Of a stretch of 64,000 bases of DNA, positions 1 through 12,200 are shown piece by piece; position 1 is the first letter of the stretch; each line of letters starts with the position of its first letter. Both the position numbers and the translations under genes were made by a program. The DNA comes from Trametes villosa (Eukaryota; Basidiomycota; Agaricomycetes; Polyporales; Polyporaceae): assembly GCA_002964805.2 (NCBI GenBank), contig PUDQ02000001.1, positions 4,736,001 to 4,800,000 on the forward strand, read 5' to 3'. A model generated the notes under the pieces. The model was not told where the DNA came from and made no database searches. It saw only the letters and a list, made by a program, of their open reading frames with translations.

Positions 1-60
1 AGCGGCCAGCCGCTGTCCGCGTGGTACCGTTGCTGGACGAGCCCCCGCACGGCGCCCAAC

Positions 61-1194
61 ATGGCGGACGAGCTCGATCACATCCTGGGCGGCGACTCGG
101 AGGACGAGGACGATTCGTCCGAGTTCTTCGGGATCGACATGGTCTTCCAAGACCCCCTCGACATGTTCGCGAAGGGTATGACCCCTTCCGGACGTGCGAA
201 GGAGGTCTCCCGGCACGCGGACGCCAAGGGCTCCGGCAACGCCGACCAGGTGTTGCCTATCGACAGTGTTGCGGAGTACGGTCCGTGGGCGGGCACCACC
301 ATCACGTCGGTTGTGCAGGCGCACAACCTACGGTGGTGGGCGGCGGTCGAGTACGACGAGGAGGCCATTCGGTTCTACAAGGCCATCTTCAGGCGGTACA
401 ACGACAAGGCGTTGTTCTGCCCCGATGGTGTGCGGTACCTCCACCTCACCATGAGCCGTGACTCGCCCCGGTGGAAGGACCTGGCGCGGGCCCCTCCCCG
501 CCCGGTTAACGCGCCTCGCTGCGTCCTGGGACGGTACCCGGACGCGTCGGCGAGCAAGGATGTGGTGTGGCGCTTCTTCCGAAGCGCTTGCACCACGGTC
601 TGGCCGCTCGGCATGAGACTCGCGTCTGGAGAGACCCCCGACAACGTCGAGTTCGGGATGCCGCTGGCGGCTGACTGCCGCGCCCACTTCTTGCTGTGGC
701 ACCTGCTTCCCCAACGGGCGGCCAAAAACCCCCACCGGGTGCACGACGCGCCGATCCGCCGCTTGGTGATGGAGTTGTTCTCCATCCCCGAGTGGTATGA
801 GCGGATCGTCACCACCGGCGAATATGTGGCTATCCCGCAGGAAGCACCCGTCCGGTTCCCTTACGGGGCTGACGACGCGTCCCACGTCCACCTCGCCGCG
901 TGGTTCTGCGTACATGGGGTCGCTCTGGACAAACCCGTCCTCGAGTCCCTGTACCGCTGGGCCCGGCTCGAGCGCAACCAGGCTTCGGGACGCGAGCCCA
1001 ACGACGCCACTCCGTGGAACGAGGAGCCGCGCTCGATCGACTCCGTCACCACTCCCGCCCAAGTCGCGCTCATCGTCAAGCACGACGAGATAGCATGGGG
1101 CACGCGTCTCCTCGAGACCCACGACTCGAACCACGGCGACTTCGATGAACTTATCGACGCCGACGATGCCGACGAGGTCGCGGCTGACCACTAA
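61..1194 (+). CDS. Unrecognised acidic protein, 377 aa, single exon
   Basis: An uninterrupted reading frame runs from an ATG in a good eukaryotic context (CCAACATGG) to TAA. The N-terminus is strongly acidic (a GGDSEDEDDSSEFF stretch near residue 10) and so is the C-terminus (DELIDADDADEV). The middle is Trp/Arg-rich, with RWWAA near residue 90 and WPLG near 180. I recognise no domain, no signal peptide and no membrane segment. The next gene converges from the right on the opposite strand. No intron is needed. It may be a species-specific gene; only 60 bases of upstream sequence are visible, so an upstream exon cannot be excluded. Confidence 0.6.
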   Translation: MADELDHILGGDSEDEDDSSEFFGIDMVFQDPLDMFAKGMTPSGRAKEVSRHADAKGSGNADQVLPIDSVAEYGPWAGTTITSVVQAHNLRWWAAVEYDEEAIRFYKAIFRRYNDKALFCPDGVRYLHLTMSRDSPRWKDLARAPPRPVNAPRCVLGRYPDASASKDVVWRFFRSACTTVWPLGMRLASGETPDNVEFGMPLAADCRAHFLLWHLLPQRAAKNPHRVHDAPIRRLVMELFSIPEWYERIVTTGEYVAIPQEAPVRFPYGADDASHVHLAAWFCVHGVALDKPVLESLYRWARLERNQASGREPNDATPWNEEPRSIDSVTTPAQVALIVKHDEIAWGTRLLETHDSNHGDFDELIDADDADEVAADH

Positions 1195-1420
1195 GGGGGT
1201 ACGCGTCACTCGCGCCGTGCCCTCGGTCGCCCTCGTCGAGGCTCCCACCTCTTCATCATCCGCGGACCGTCATCGGTCCAGAGGGGGAGGGTGTTAGGGT
1301 TGGGGTTGCCGTGGCTGTGCCCGGCTGGGGTCTGGCGCTTAGGCGCCCGTGGGCTGTGGCTTGAAGGACTGTATAGCACCGCCGGCGCTGAGCACGCGCC
1401 GGCAGGAGACGTTCATGTAT

Positions 1421-2027
1421 CTATCTTATCATCACCATCCAAGACTCTGTGCATCTCACTCTGGGTCTGACGGTGACCCTATCGTTACTTACAGCGCATG
1501 CGTCCGTGTGCGCTGATAGTGCTCCCTCCTTCGCCTGCTGACGTGCATCGCGTTCGGCCAGGGAAATCCGCACCTGTTCTGCGGCCTCGTGGAGATTGGG
1601 GGCGGTGGTGCTGGCGGCAACGATGAGGCCCTCCTGCCGGGCATTGACGTCCACCTCGGAGGCGTCGTAATCCGCGATCGCGATGCGAAGGTCGGCGTGT
1701 GTGTGCGCAGCGTGTGTCAAGAGCGTGGTGAAGGTGTACGCGCTGGCAAAACGCTCGCTCCATGGGACGCCGGCCTGGTCCAGGACGGGGCGGATATACG
1801 TGTCGTAGTCCACGGCGATGGCAGGCGTCCAGGGCTCGGAAGCCTGCGCGCGTTAATCGTACGTGGAAGGGACGCGCGAAGGATCGAGTGCTTACCAGGA
1901 GGCGGACCATGGTGACGAGAAGGTCGTGAGCGTCGACCTCGGGCAGGTTGGGCAGCGATCGCAGGTATCGCGCAAACGCGTTGAAGTTCGCAAGAGGGTC
2001 CGGGCCAGCTTCGTTTGGGAGGGGCAT
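1421..2027 (-). CDS. Unrecognised 184-aa protein, two exons
   Basis: Exon 1 is 2027-1896 (starts MPLPNEAGPDPLANFN) and exon 2 is 1843-1421. The 52-bp intron has a GTAAGC donor and a CGCAG acceptor and is in phase 0. The joined protein is soluble and helix-prone (TPAIAVDYDTYIRPVLDQAG, then an Ala-rich stretch with TFTTLLTHAAHTHADLRIAI). No domain is recognised. The intron length and splice sites match those used throughout the window, which supports a real gene. It ends about 230 bases from the convergent upstream gene. Confidence 0.55.
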
Positions 2028-4027
2028 GGTGCGATCTGCAGGCGATTGGGGGGCGAGCAGGGTGCAAATGCGGGCGCGAACGAGGGCAGTGGGGTTGGAG
2101 GGAGGATGGATGGCGAGGGAAGAGGGTGGGGTGGCAAACACACTGGGGACGCGCGCGGTATGCGCGATCGGAGGCGCTCAATTCGAGCGCCAGGTGGCCG
2201 AAAGCGGTGCAACGATCGCGGGGACGCTTCGTGGCCAATTCCGGCCTTCATTGAGTGCGCACCCGGTGCGATCGAGCGCTCCGGAGCGCTGGCGATGCGT
2301 GCGATGCGGGTGATTGACACGCGCAAGCGGGACTTGCGTCCTTCGCAGCTGGTGCGCTCCGCCCGCCCTGCCGCTGACCATACGTGCGATTTGCCAGCGA
2401 CGCTCACCTGCAGAAGTGGGCGTGGCTGGCAGGGACGTGGAACGCCGAACGGCGCAGCCGTGGGTGCCGAGAGCGCGCAGATGAGCGCGGCGTGAGGACA
2501 CTCGCAGATGCGAGCGGGTTCCGCCCTCTGAGGGCCGTCCGCGGCCATGCGCGTTTGCGCTATGCCAGCGCGGGCCAGGTGGACTCGGGAGGCCCTGGCG
2601 CGCTTCCGTGTGAGCGTGAGGCGGGCGAACGGTTGTAGATGCCTTTGAGGAGACTTGATATCGCGTCGAGCTCGCGTTGGACAGGTATGCGGTGCTCGAA
2701 AGCCGGTCGCCGAATCCAAATACGCTCGCGGGAGAGTCACGCAAAGTCAGGAGGCCCGATTGGGTGTGGGCGCGATGCGCACGATTGCGATCGAATGTGC
2801 GCTTCACGCGGGGTGCGGACGGACGTCGTCCGCGGGACGCTTCAGGGGTGGTATGAGGGTGGTGGCTGGAATGTTTGTGTTGGCTTGGGTGTGCAAACGT
2901 GTGGCTGGCCTTCCGTTCGTTCAGCAGACTTTCGGGGAGGGCGGTGTGAGATAGAGAAAACCATGACGTGCGGTTTTCTATTCGGTTGAGGGTGACGGTT
3001 GCCCCGGAAGGGATGCAGTGGTGTGCCGGAATGGAGGGGGGACTAACTGGCGGAGGTCTGCGTGTGCACCGCCCAGTTACTATTCCCGGCGGGCGGCCGT
3101 TGGTGATGATCGAGGGTGGCACACGGTAAACGTCGGTCATGCGAGGCGGCTGAATCGCACCTCATGAGTGGATGTGGTCGTGTACTACCGGAGAACTAGC
3201 GTGCCTCGAAGGATAGGGTCATGGGCCACGGAGAAACGGCGGTTCCCGATGCTGGAAATGGACAGGAGTGAGATGGCGGAGGTATGGGGTGGGGCTTTGG
3301 GGGCCTGATTGGCACCGGGCAAAGCTTCAAGTTTACGCTCGCATGTCTATGTGAGGGAGGTGCAAGCCCTTGTGCGCCCAGTGAAGACCGCACTGACCCG
3401 GCGCGCGAAGGCGGGCTCGCTGGGCGTGGATGCAGAGGCTGTGGATCAATGTGAGTGCGTTCGACAAAAATCAGGGGGACCGATGCGTGACTGAGTGGGG
3501 TTCGCATCGGATGTTTTATCTGACCAGACAGTGGTCGATCACGTAACCGGTTAGGCACCGTGAGAGCGTGTGGACGCGCAAGGGGCAGGGCACACGCGAG
3601 GAATGGGCCTCACCGAATTGCGGTGCCGAGGCTGCCGATGTGGGCGTGCACGGTAAACAAAGTTGAACGCCGGTTAGTGGCTGTGCAGAGGCGGTGTTCA
3701 AGTGTTGAGAGGCCGGGAAAGGTTATCGACGGAGCGTCTACGGACAGAAGGCATTCCGGGGGCGTGGTACGGGTCGTGATCGGAGAGGTAAAGCGAATGT
3801 GACATTATGCAAACGTGAGCGTATACAAGGGGAGCTGCGCGAAGACTGGGGCAATGCGATGTGGTGGGAGTAGGAAGCTCGGGAGAGGGGAGGGTATCGG
3901 CCGGGGGCTGCCGATCGAGGGCAGCTCGCCGGGGGTGTAGGTAGGGGAGGGCGGCGAGGCGTGCGCGGGCGTGCGGAGGAGAGGGAGGGGTCGTATGGAG
4001 TGCGACGAGGGTGACCGTGACAGGTCG
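2028..4027. other. Gene-free 2 kb stretch
   Basis: Several open frames exist on both strands, but none has splice-consistent partners, a convincing start context or a recognisable motif. They are what GC-rich DNA yields by chance. I see no strong repeat here. Confidence 0.4.
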
Positions 4028-7000
4028 TCAGTAGAACCGGCGACGGCTCGTGCCTGGGGAGTCTGGCGAAGAGGCGCGGGCGGCGTGAGTGCGCTTGCGG
4101 GCGAGGGCACCAGGTTGAGAGGAGGGGGGCGGAATGTTCGGAAAATGCCCCTTGTCGGCGAGCATGGCAGACACGGTGTCGCCGAAAATCTCCTGAACGA
4201 GGGCGTACGGGTTCTTGCGGAGGAGCGTTTTGAGTCTGGTGTGCCATTCTTGGAGGAGAGCGTCGGGGAGGATGTGAAAATTCGACTTGTACGTGGGCTT
4301 GCCGAAGACGCCGGTGTTGGAGGGATACGCGAGGCCCATCCGCATGAGGTTGATGGGACTGAGAGCCTTGTTCCCTAGTCGGAGTGTGAGCACAATGATG
4401 AGCGAATGAGAGGCGAGGAGCGCACCATGTTTACTGGTCCACGGTTGGCCGAGGGTCCCGCCGCTGTCGAGCTGGTGGCGGAGGGGGGATTGGGGATGGA
4501 TCCAGAGGAGGAACACGACAGACGCTTGGGAGAGGTACAGCGATTGCACATGCGTACCCTTGATGCCGGGTTTATTCTCCCACGAGACGGTGCGGATGAG
4601 ATGGATGGCGGCAGCAGGGTCGGAGGCTGCGTCGAGGCCAACGAAGCGGGGTTGGAGGATGTTTGCGCTGTTGGAAGGCCAGCCGACATGCGGCGCGACC
4701 TTGGAGATGAGGTACGCGAGGTGAAAGGCGAGATCGCAACGCCAGTCGACGAACTTGTCGGTGAATTGGGCGGTGGCCCAGGTGTAGCAGTTGGTTGTGA
4801 AGGGGTCGGGGTTCTTCGCGGGCTTACCGGTGTCCCAGTCCGCGGGCAGTCGGGTGCGGCTGGCGTACTTGTGATAATCGCCGATGCTGATGTTCGAGGT
4901 ATCCCAGACGCTGTTGGGGTCGAGCTCCATATCGTGGAGCGCGGACTGCGAGAGCTGAAAGGCCGAGCGCTCCTGTGAGGTCATCGGGGCGGCAACACCA
5001 GGGACGGCCTGTCGGGGAGAGGCGCCCAGGAGCGTCCAGGCGTGGATGGAGGGGTACAAGGACGGGGTAGTCTGCCCGGGCGGGGGGGGAAGAGCGTCTG
5101 GAACGGCCCCGATGCGGAGAGCGAGCACAGTGTACTCGAAAGCCGCCTTGACCTCGGCGAGGGCTTCGTCCGCGTCGAGCTGGCGCTTCGCGCGTGTGAT
5201 GCACTCGGTGACGGCCGCGCGGAGGACGGGCCAGAACAACCCCTTGTTCCACACCGGCGGGCGGACGGTGGACATGCTGAAGGATAGGCCTACGTGAATG
5301 AGGTGGTTGACGAAGTCCGCGATGCTCCAGTGTGTCTTGGTGGAGGGAGGGAGACCGCGTGCGGCGACGGTGTGGTCCAAGGAGATGGCACGAATGAGCG
5401 TGGTCCTGACGGTGCCAAAGTCACCCCAGGCGAGGGGGTTGTCGAGGACCTCCCATGCTGAGAGGGCGTCTCGGCGCGCGCGTGCGTTTTGGTAGCCATC
5501 GGCGTCCCGGCACTTGAGGATGGGCTCGATCTCGTCCCAAACCTGTCTGCGGACAATCTCCAGGACGTCGTCGAGAAACGCGCGCATGGCAATGTCAGCG
5601 AGCAGACGGAGCTCTCTGGTGAGGACGGAGGCGTCCGGCCACCGGCGACTGTCCATACGGGCGGTGGACACCCGCAGGTAGAACAAGGTTTCGTACCCCT
5701 GCGACGACGTCAGAAGATGACGGGCGGGAGAGGGGGCGGCACGCGGGGTGGTGCGGGGACTTACGAGGTAGTGCGGAAGTCCGTAGGTGACCTCCTGTGC
5801 GCGTTTGGAAGCCGTGAGCGGACGGTTTGTCGCGGGGTTGACGGGCCAGTCGTGCCACCGGAGCATGGGAGTGGACATGGACTCGCCGGTGAGCTGAAGG
5901 CCAGGCCAGAAGACGGGGAAGCCGTGATCGAGGAGTCCGCGTGAGACCCAGATGGCCTTGAAGAGCCGACTGGGGAGGCAGGTGGCAGAGCCGGTGAGAT
6001 GGAAGTTGAGGAGGCGTTCCAGGACGCCGAGGAGCTCCACGTAGAGTTGGTTCGGCTGTCTGTTCCGGTTGTCGTTTTCGTTGGCAGATTGCAGCGCTTG
6101 TGCAGCGCGGGAGGTGGCAAGAGGGGCGTCCACGGCGCCGGTCACGTAGCGGCGGACGTGGGCCTCCCAGGTACGCTCGATGAGCGACGTCACTGGCTTC
6201 ATGGTGTAGAGGTAGACCTCTGGGAAGGCCTGGATGGTGAGGGTCAGGGCGCGTGCCGTCGGTGAGGGCGGGGAGACGCACCTTTTTGGTGAAGAGAACG
6301 GAGATCCTTTGCAGCGCTTCCAGAATCTGCGCGCGCCGACAGATGTCGAGGTAGCTCATGACGATTTCGGAGTAGATGGCTGCACCGTTTTGAAGATCGG
6401 GCAGGAGGTGATTGAGGTCGAGCAGGAAGTTGTTCTCGAGCCGGAGGTAGTTCCTCCGCCCGGCGAGGAGCTGGGTAATGAGACGATCATGGGGGAGGGC
6501 GACCTCGACCATGTCATAGACCCGGCGAGCGGTGGTCTGTGTCGGAGCGGTCGTCGCCCAAGGGCCGGCCGAGGTCGAGGTCAGGACGCCCTTCTGGGCG
6601 AGGTGGTGCTTCGCCGAAAATCGGGTGTGGTGAGCGATCGTGTTGTACGCCTGCGACTTGAGGGTCTGGAGGGCGCGACCACCGGTGCCAGGGGCGGTGA
6701 CGCGGTTGCTGAGGGCGCGGATGAAAGGGAGCATGGGCTTCATGACGCCGTCGGCCTGCCACTGTCCGATGTTTTTGCTGTAAAAGTGAGGGTAGAGGGT
6801 GTACGTGACGTCCTGGTCGCGGTGAGGTGGGAGCGCGTGCTGCAAGTTGATCTCGTGGTCTGCCTCGTTGATGCCGGGTTGGGCGGGTTGATCGAGGTCC
6901 TGATCGGCGTCGACGTCGGGGAGCGCGGGTCCGACAAACAACGAAGGGACGCTGGACAGGTTCTGCATGATCGAACAGCGGGTCGAACTCGTCATTCCAA

Positions 7001-8873
7001 CGGGTTCGCGACGGAGGATGCGGACGCCGGAGGCAGAGTAGACCGGAATCTCACGGCCGTCGGGCGAAAGGAGGGTGAATTCGGTGAGGTCGGGAATGGC
7101 GCTGCGTCGGGCAGGATCGGGGGAATCGTAGAGGGGTCCGTGGGTGTCCTGTAGGTGCTTCTGGTCCAGCGGCAGCCATTCCCTAGCGCGAGAGGCCCTG
7201 TCCGAAGGGTGAGGAGGAACGCAAAATGGCAACAAGGCGATGCGCTCACGAGTAGTGCGCAGCAAAGGCAAAAGACACGCGCCAGACGTTGCTGTAGTCG
7301 GTGGCTCGATGCCACGTCTGCGCATCGACGTTGACGGTTGTCGGGTTGGCCACGTTGACGTTTTGCCCGAAACGTAGGGTGATAGCGATGATGCGCGAGT
7401 CGTTGAGCTCAGGGAACCGGTAGGTGGATGGAGAGGCTCGGTACCACGCGTCCCAGTTCTTCTTGAAGTGATCGGCGAACTTCTCCATCTGCGTGTAGTT
7501 TAAGTGGAATGTGAAACGCTCCCTAGAAAGGAGATGAGCAACGATCGAGGCACAGATGAGGAGACGGAATGGGTTGAGTGTAGCTCGAGCTAGGATGCCA
7601 TGTGCTGGAGGGGAGGTGGAGCTGAGGCAAGGGAAGCGGTAGCGCAGTCGCCTGCCAGACCGCGAATCGATCGATCGGGAGGTAGCGCAGCCGGCGGCCC
7701 CACCGGGAGGGGATGTGAGCGGTAGCGCAGCCGCCTGCAACACCGCAAGGGAATGTGCGCGCTGGCGGGGCCGTTGGCCCCTCCGCACGGCAGTCCGAGC
7801 GGTGGTGCGGCCGCCCGCCGCGCCGCGAAGGTGAAACGGGAGTAACGGACGAACCTGATGTCGAACGTGGCGCAGAAGCCTTCCAGGGTGGTGACGTCTG
7901 GATAGTCTCGGACGAGGTGAATGTCGTGGTAACCGCTTGCGCCCATGGTGTAAAGGATGTAAGCGATGAGGACGCGAGCGAGGACGGGGTCCATGGTGGT
8001 CGGTTTGGTTGACCGTTTCACGTCGCGCGAGTGGGGTGGGTTTCGTAAGACGGAGCGGGGAAGGAGCGCAATCCAGGCGTCGTCAGTGGACATCGTCCTG
8101 CCGATGCGAAGCATGCGGCCGGTTGCGTCGCAGCCGAGCATGCGACGATCTCCGCGGAAGTGCCAGTGGCGCTTGTCGAGTTGGATGGTGAACCGCCATG
8201 TGTGGTCGGTCTCGACTCCGGGCACATTTTTGTTAGGGAGAAGTACGTCGAGCCCCATGTGGCGGCCGACGATTTGCCAGTAGTCCAGCATCATCTGGGG
8301 GGGGGTCGATTTATTGACAAGGAGAAAGCGGTTAGGGCAACGGACGCACCTCGGGCATAGACCAAACGACGTTTGGGTCGTTGGAGTCGACGAGAAACTC
8401 GGGATCGATGCGGAGAGCGTGTTTGCTGCGAAGGAGGTTAATCGCCGCGGGGCCGTCGTCTTTGTCGTAAATGCGCTTCAGCTGCGAGAGCAGCAGGGGG
8501 CGGACGGGCTCGCTATCGTAGAGCGCCCCGAGCGCTTCGCTGGCGGGGGGAGGAAGGCGTTGAATGGAGGTGGTGAACGCCTCCTGCGGGATCGCGTCCT
8601 CGGCGACCATGGTGAGTGGGACGAATTCATCGTGATGGATGCCGGATGGGACGAGGTTGGCGATGTTGTCCGAGTTTGAGAACACCTGTGCGCCGAGGAC
8701 GGTGCGCGAGATATCAGCCTCGAGGCGTTCATCCTCCGGTCCAGCGTTCACGTCGAAGCCGAAGCTGGGGAAAAAGCTGTGAGGGGAGCACGAGCGGCGG
8801 TGTGGTAGACGTACATGTTCTGATGTTGCTCGAGGAGCGCGGCAGGGTCGAGCTCCTCCGTGTCGCTCGTCAT
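4028..8873 (-). CDS. Large unrecognised protein, 1434 aa, six exons
   Basis: Model: 8873-8815, 8764-8350, 8294-7855, 7522-7250, 7197-6282, 6229-4028. All phases close (2,0,2,2,0). Four introns are 49-58 bp; the third is 332 bp with an atypical GTTCGT donor and holds five 28-bp dyads. The protein starts MTSDTEELDPAALLEQHQ. Conserved-looking stretches are GFDVNAGPEDERLEADIS (exon 2), WRFTIQLDKRHWHFRGDRR (exon 3), and a region around YDMVEVALPHDRLI (exon 5). The C-terminus is Pro/Ser/Arg-rich. I recognise no domain. A diverged, frameshifted piece of exon 5 lies at 31.7 kb, so the gene or its relatives have been copied. The ParB-like gene lies directly upstream in the same orientation, 370 bp away. 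The two could form one larger unit, but this ATG and the gap argue for separate genes. Confidence 0.7.
7636..7826. repeat. Five 28-bp dyads inside an intron
   Basis: Copies lie at 7636-7663 (all four fixed blocks GCGG, GCAG, CTGC, CCGC), 7679-7706 (degenerate), 7719-7746 (perfect), 7759-7786 (outer blocks kept as GCGC/CCGC, inner blocks GGGG/TGGC) and 7799-7826 (inner pair changed together to GCGG/CCGC). Start-to-start spacing is 40-43 bp. The cluster sits wholly inside the 332-bp intron of the 1434-aa gene and accounts for much of its unusual length. Confidence 0.8.
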
Positions 8874-8876
8874 GAC

Positions 8877-8922
8877 GGGAGCGGGAGCGGGAGCGGGAGC
8901 GGGAGCGGGAGCGGGAGCGGGA
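8877..8922. repeat. GGGAGC hexanucleotide microsatellite
   Basis: About seven and a half tandem GGGAGC units, starting just upstream of the predicted ATG of the 1434-aa gene. They therefore lie in its 5' untranslated or promoter region. Confidence 0.9.
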
Positions 8923-9242
8923 GGCGAGGGGAGGGGGAGGGGAGGGGAGGGGGCGGCGAGCAGGAGGAGCGGGAGCGCAGGATATTTGTGCAAAACCGAG
9001 CGGACAGGCCGGCGCCGGGTAAGGGTTACGGTTAGGGCTGCGATGGGCGCGGCGGGGGCTAGGTCTAGCAGCCGGGTTAATCCTATTGGCGGATAGCGTA
9101 ATCGCGAGGCTGACCCGCATGCCTGGCGCTGCGCTATGCGTTGGCTGCGTTGCGCGCGCGGAGGGAGCGCGGCGGGAGGCCGGTCGGTGCGATAGGGAGA
9201 AAACGCGATTGTGTAGTTGCAAACGGTATGTACAGGAGGCTG

Positions 9243-12200
9243 CTAATGTGCGACGAGGTTTCTCGGGGCAAAGTCCGGGTCATCCTCATCAGATTCCTCT
9301 TCCGCTGCAGTGTCTACGCGCGCAACGGGCGGGGGTGGCGTGTTGTCGCTCGAGGACGACTCATCGTCCTCCGGAAACAGTTGCTGGGCCTTTCCCTTTC
9401 CCTTGCCCTTTGCCTTTCCCTTTCCCTTGTTCTTGGGAACGGGCGGCGGAGACGAGAAAATGGGCTGCGATGGGCCTGCGGCTGAGGCGGGCTGAGAGGG
9501 CTCCACGCGTCTGCGTTTTGGGGGGACGGAGGGGGGGCCTGGGTGGGGATGAGGCCGGGGGTAAGGAGGGCGCAGGTAAGCCGGCTTACCGGTATCGTTC
9601 GTGTGCGGGAGAGACCGTTTTGCGGGCACTGCAACGTCTGGTGGTGACATTGAGCTAGAGGACCGAGCAAAGTACGGGGTGACTTACTCGGCGGCGGGCA
9701 AGGCGTGGACGACGCTTCCGGCTCAGAGGACTCCTGGGTGCCAGACGGTGCGCTCGACGGAGGAAGACCGAAGTCGTGCGGCAGGGGCTGACTGGAGACG
9801 GTGGGCGAGACGCGAGCTGCCCGCCAGGCTTCCGCTCGGCGTCGGAAGCTGGGCATGTCTGAGGAGGCTTCGATCCAGTATTTGTGTGCGAGGGCGGAAT
9901 CTTGGAGGGCGGGGAACGTGGCACGTAGCTCCTCGATGCGTTCCACCATCTCGTGGGCGTAGAAGTCTTCCAGGTCCGAAGGCAGCCCGGGCGGAGGTAC
10001 GGAAAGGTGATGCGAGGGCTGATCGGAATCGTTGCGATCGTAGTGCTGGGTCGGGGTGTACGGCGACGCTGCGCCGTCCGTCGTCTGGGAGGGGAAAAAG
10101 TCCGAACGTTCGTCCGGATGCATGCCGGAGGGTTCCGAGGAGAACGCGCCATCGGGCTCGTCGAAAGAGGGGGGCTGTAGCGACAGCTCTAGTGTGGGCT
10201 GGCTGGTGGGAACCACTGTGGTCGTCGGCTGGCTGGTGGGAACCACTGTGGTCGTCGGCTGGGACGGTGCGCTGCTTGTCTGAGGGAGCGACAACGCCGG
10301 GAGCGCATCGGCGAGGGTTTGGGCGGTCAGGGCGTTGTGCTTCGCGGCCACTACGGGCGCGGCCGCGTAGGCTGCCTTGCGGACGGAGACGACCTCCGGT
10401 CGAGTCAGCTCTCGACCGAGCGACTTCTCGAGGCGGGCATTGAGCATGCGGCACGCCTCGTCCGCGATGGGAATCATGTCGCTGGTGAGATCGGCGGGGG
10501 AGCGCTGAGGGGTTGGTGCGGAAGGATTGGGGGGTGGCGCTGATGGCGCGTCGGTAAGCTGGTTTGGGGCGGCGCTCTTCGAGCTAGGTACCGACGGCGG
10601 CTGCGGCGGCCGCGGCAGCGGTTGGGGCGGGGCTGGGGGCAGGGGGGCCGTTGGGCGCGCGGGGGGCTTCACCTGGAGGGGCGCTTTCGTGTGTGCGGTA
10701 CTGTGCGATGCGGGCGGAGGCGGAGGGCCGAAGGGGGCAGGAACGGCGGGTGGAGCAGACAGGTCAAAGTCATCGAGATCGATGACGGATTCTTGGTCGC
10801 TCTGGGAGCCGGTCTCGCGGACGTCCTGCTCCTCCTCGAGGGGCGAAAGGTGCTGGGGTAGAACACGCTGTACGGGCGGGACTTGGACCTCGGGACGCTT
10901 GGCTTGTTCATCGCGGAGGCGGGCGAGGTGTCTGGCCCGGTTTTGGGTGAATTGGAGGTGTGCTGCGGGATCGCGCTTTTCGAACTCGGCCAGGGAGGAG
11001 AAAGCACGAGCGTCGTCTGCCGCGGTGAAGGGTGCGTGAGAGATAGTGCGAGCGTCGAGCTCCGGGTGCACGTAGTGCGACGTAGCGCGGCCGGGCTGGT
11101 GGCGGTGCTCGAGGCGGTTCGAATTAAAGATCAACGCCTGCGGGGGCCATCAGGATGCAGACGGAGGCGAACGTGGAAGGACGCACCGCAACGAGATCCT
11201 CCAGCGTGTCGGACACGCGGCGGTCGAGCACGCCGGGAGGGTGGCCGGGTCCTGCGAGTGAAACCGAAGAGGACGTGACGGTTTTGACGATGGTGCGTGC
11301 ATCGATCGTGTACTGCTGATAGCGCTTGGCGGAGGCCATGCGCACCTCGAGCGTAGCAATGTCGGTGTGAGAGTGTAGCGGGGGAGGGATGCTTTGAAGT
11401 AGAGACGAGACAAGCTGTTCGTCCCAGATGAGCGGACGGTCGGGCGTGGGGCCCGCTTTGCTGCGGCTTCCGTCGCTTCGGAGGCGTTTAAGTCTGTCGG
11501 CGGCAGTGGGACTGAGAAGGCGGTGGACGAGGTTGGAAAAGGAGGTCCGGAGTCGGCGAGCTTCGGGTAGCTCGAGCGCAAAGCGCATCGATTCTGTGTA
11601 CAGGTGGTGCAGGAAGAAGACCTGGAGGGCGAGCCCGCACAAGGCTTTTGGGCGATCCTTCTGATCGACGTTGTGCCACTCGACCGCGTTCAGCGAGAGC
11701 ATGCGGAGCGGGGGGTAGCGGGACAACGTTTGAAGCGAGAGGGGAATGTGCTGGCGACTCGCCGAGTCCTTTTTGTTCTTCATGCTGGTGGTCGACGGGA
11801 GGGTGTCGTGGATGGCGCTCGCCATGCTGACGATGTACTGCTGTCGCATGTCGTTCCATACGTCGGGAAGGAAGACGGCCTGGACGTGTTCGGGAAGCGG
11901 GCCGGTGGAATGAGTGACCGTTCGGTCTGCGTGTCCCCGCCAGGCGCGCACGGTGGTGTTGTACACGCGTAGGTGGTCGTGGGTGAGATACATGGCGTGG
12001 AGGTACTTGTCGACGATGGCAATGTCTTGGAAATTGTCAAAGATGTAGCGCGTGAGCTGCAAAAGGGTGAGCGGGCGGGCACGGGTGATAGCGATGGTGT
12101 GCGCACCTGGTCGACCGAGGTTTCATGGTCTGCGCACAAGTCGGGATCGGACAGGAAGGCGATCATGTTCGAAGTATGATCGTATATGGCGAGATTCCCG

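Noticed and set aside
2178..3140. A 320-codon minus-strand open frame
   Set aside because: Composition typical of GC-rich antisense frames; no motif, no splice partner, no start context.
9019..9036. Telomere repeat near the promoter of the 1434-aa gene
   Set aside because: Only one exact TTAGGG with imperfect neighbours; chance is likely in G-rich DNA.
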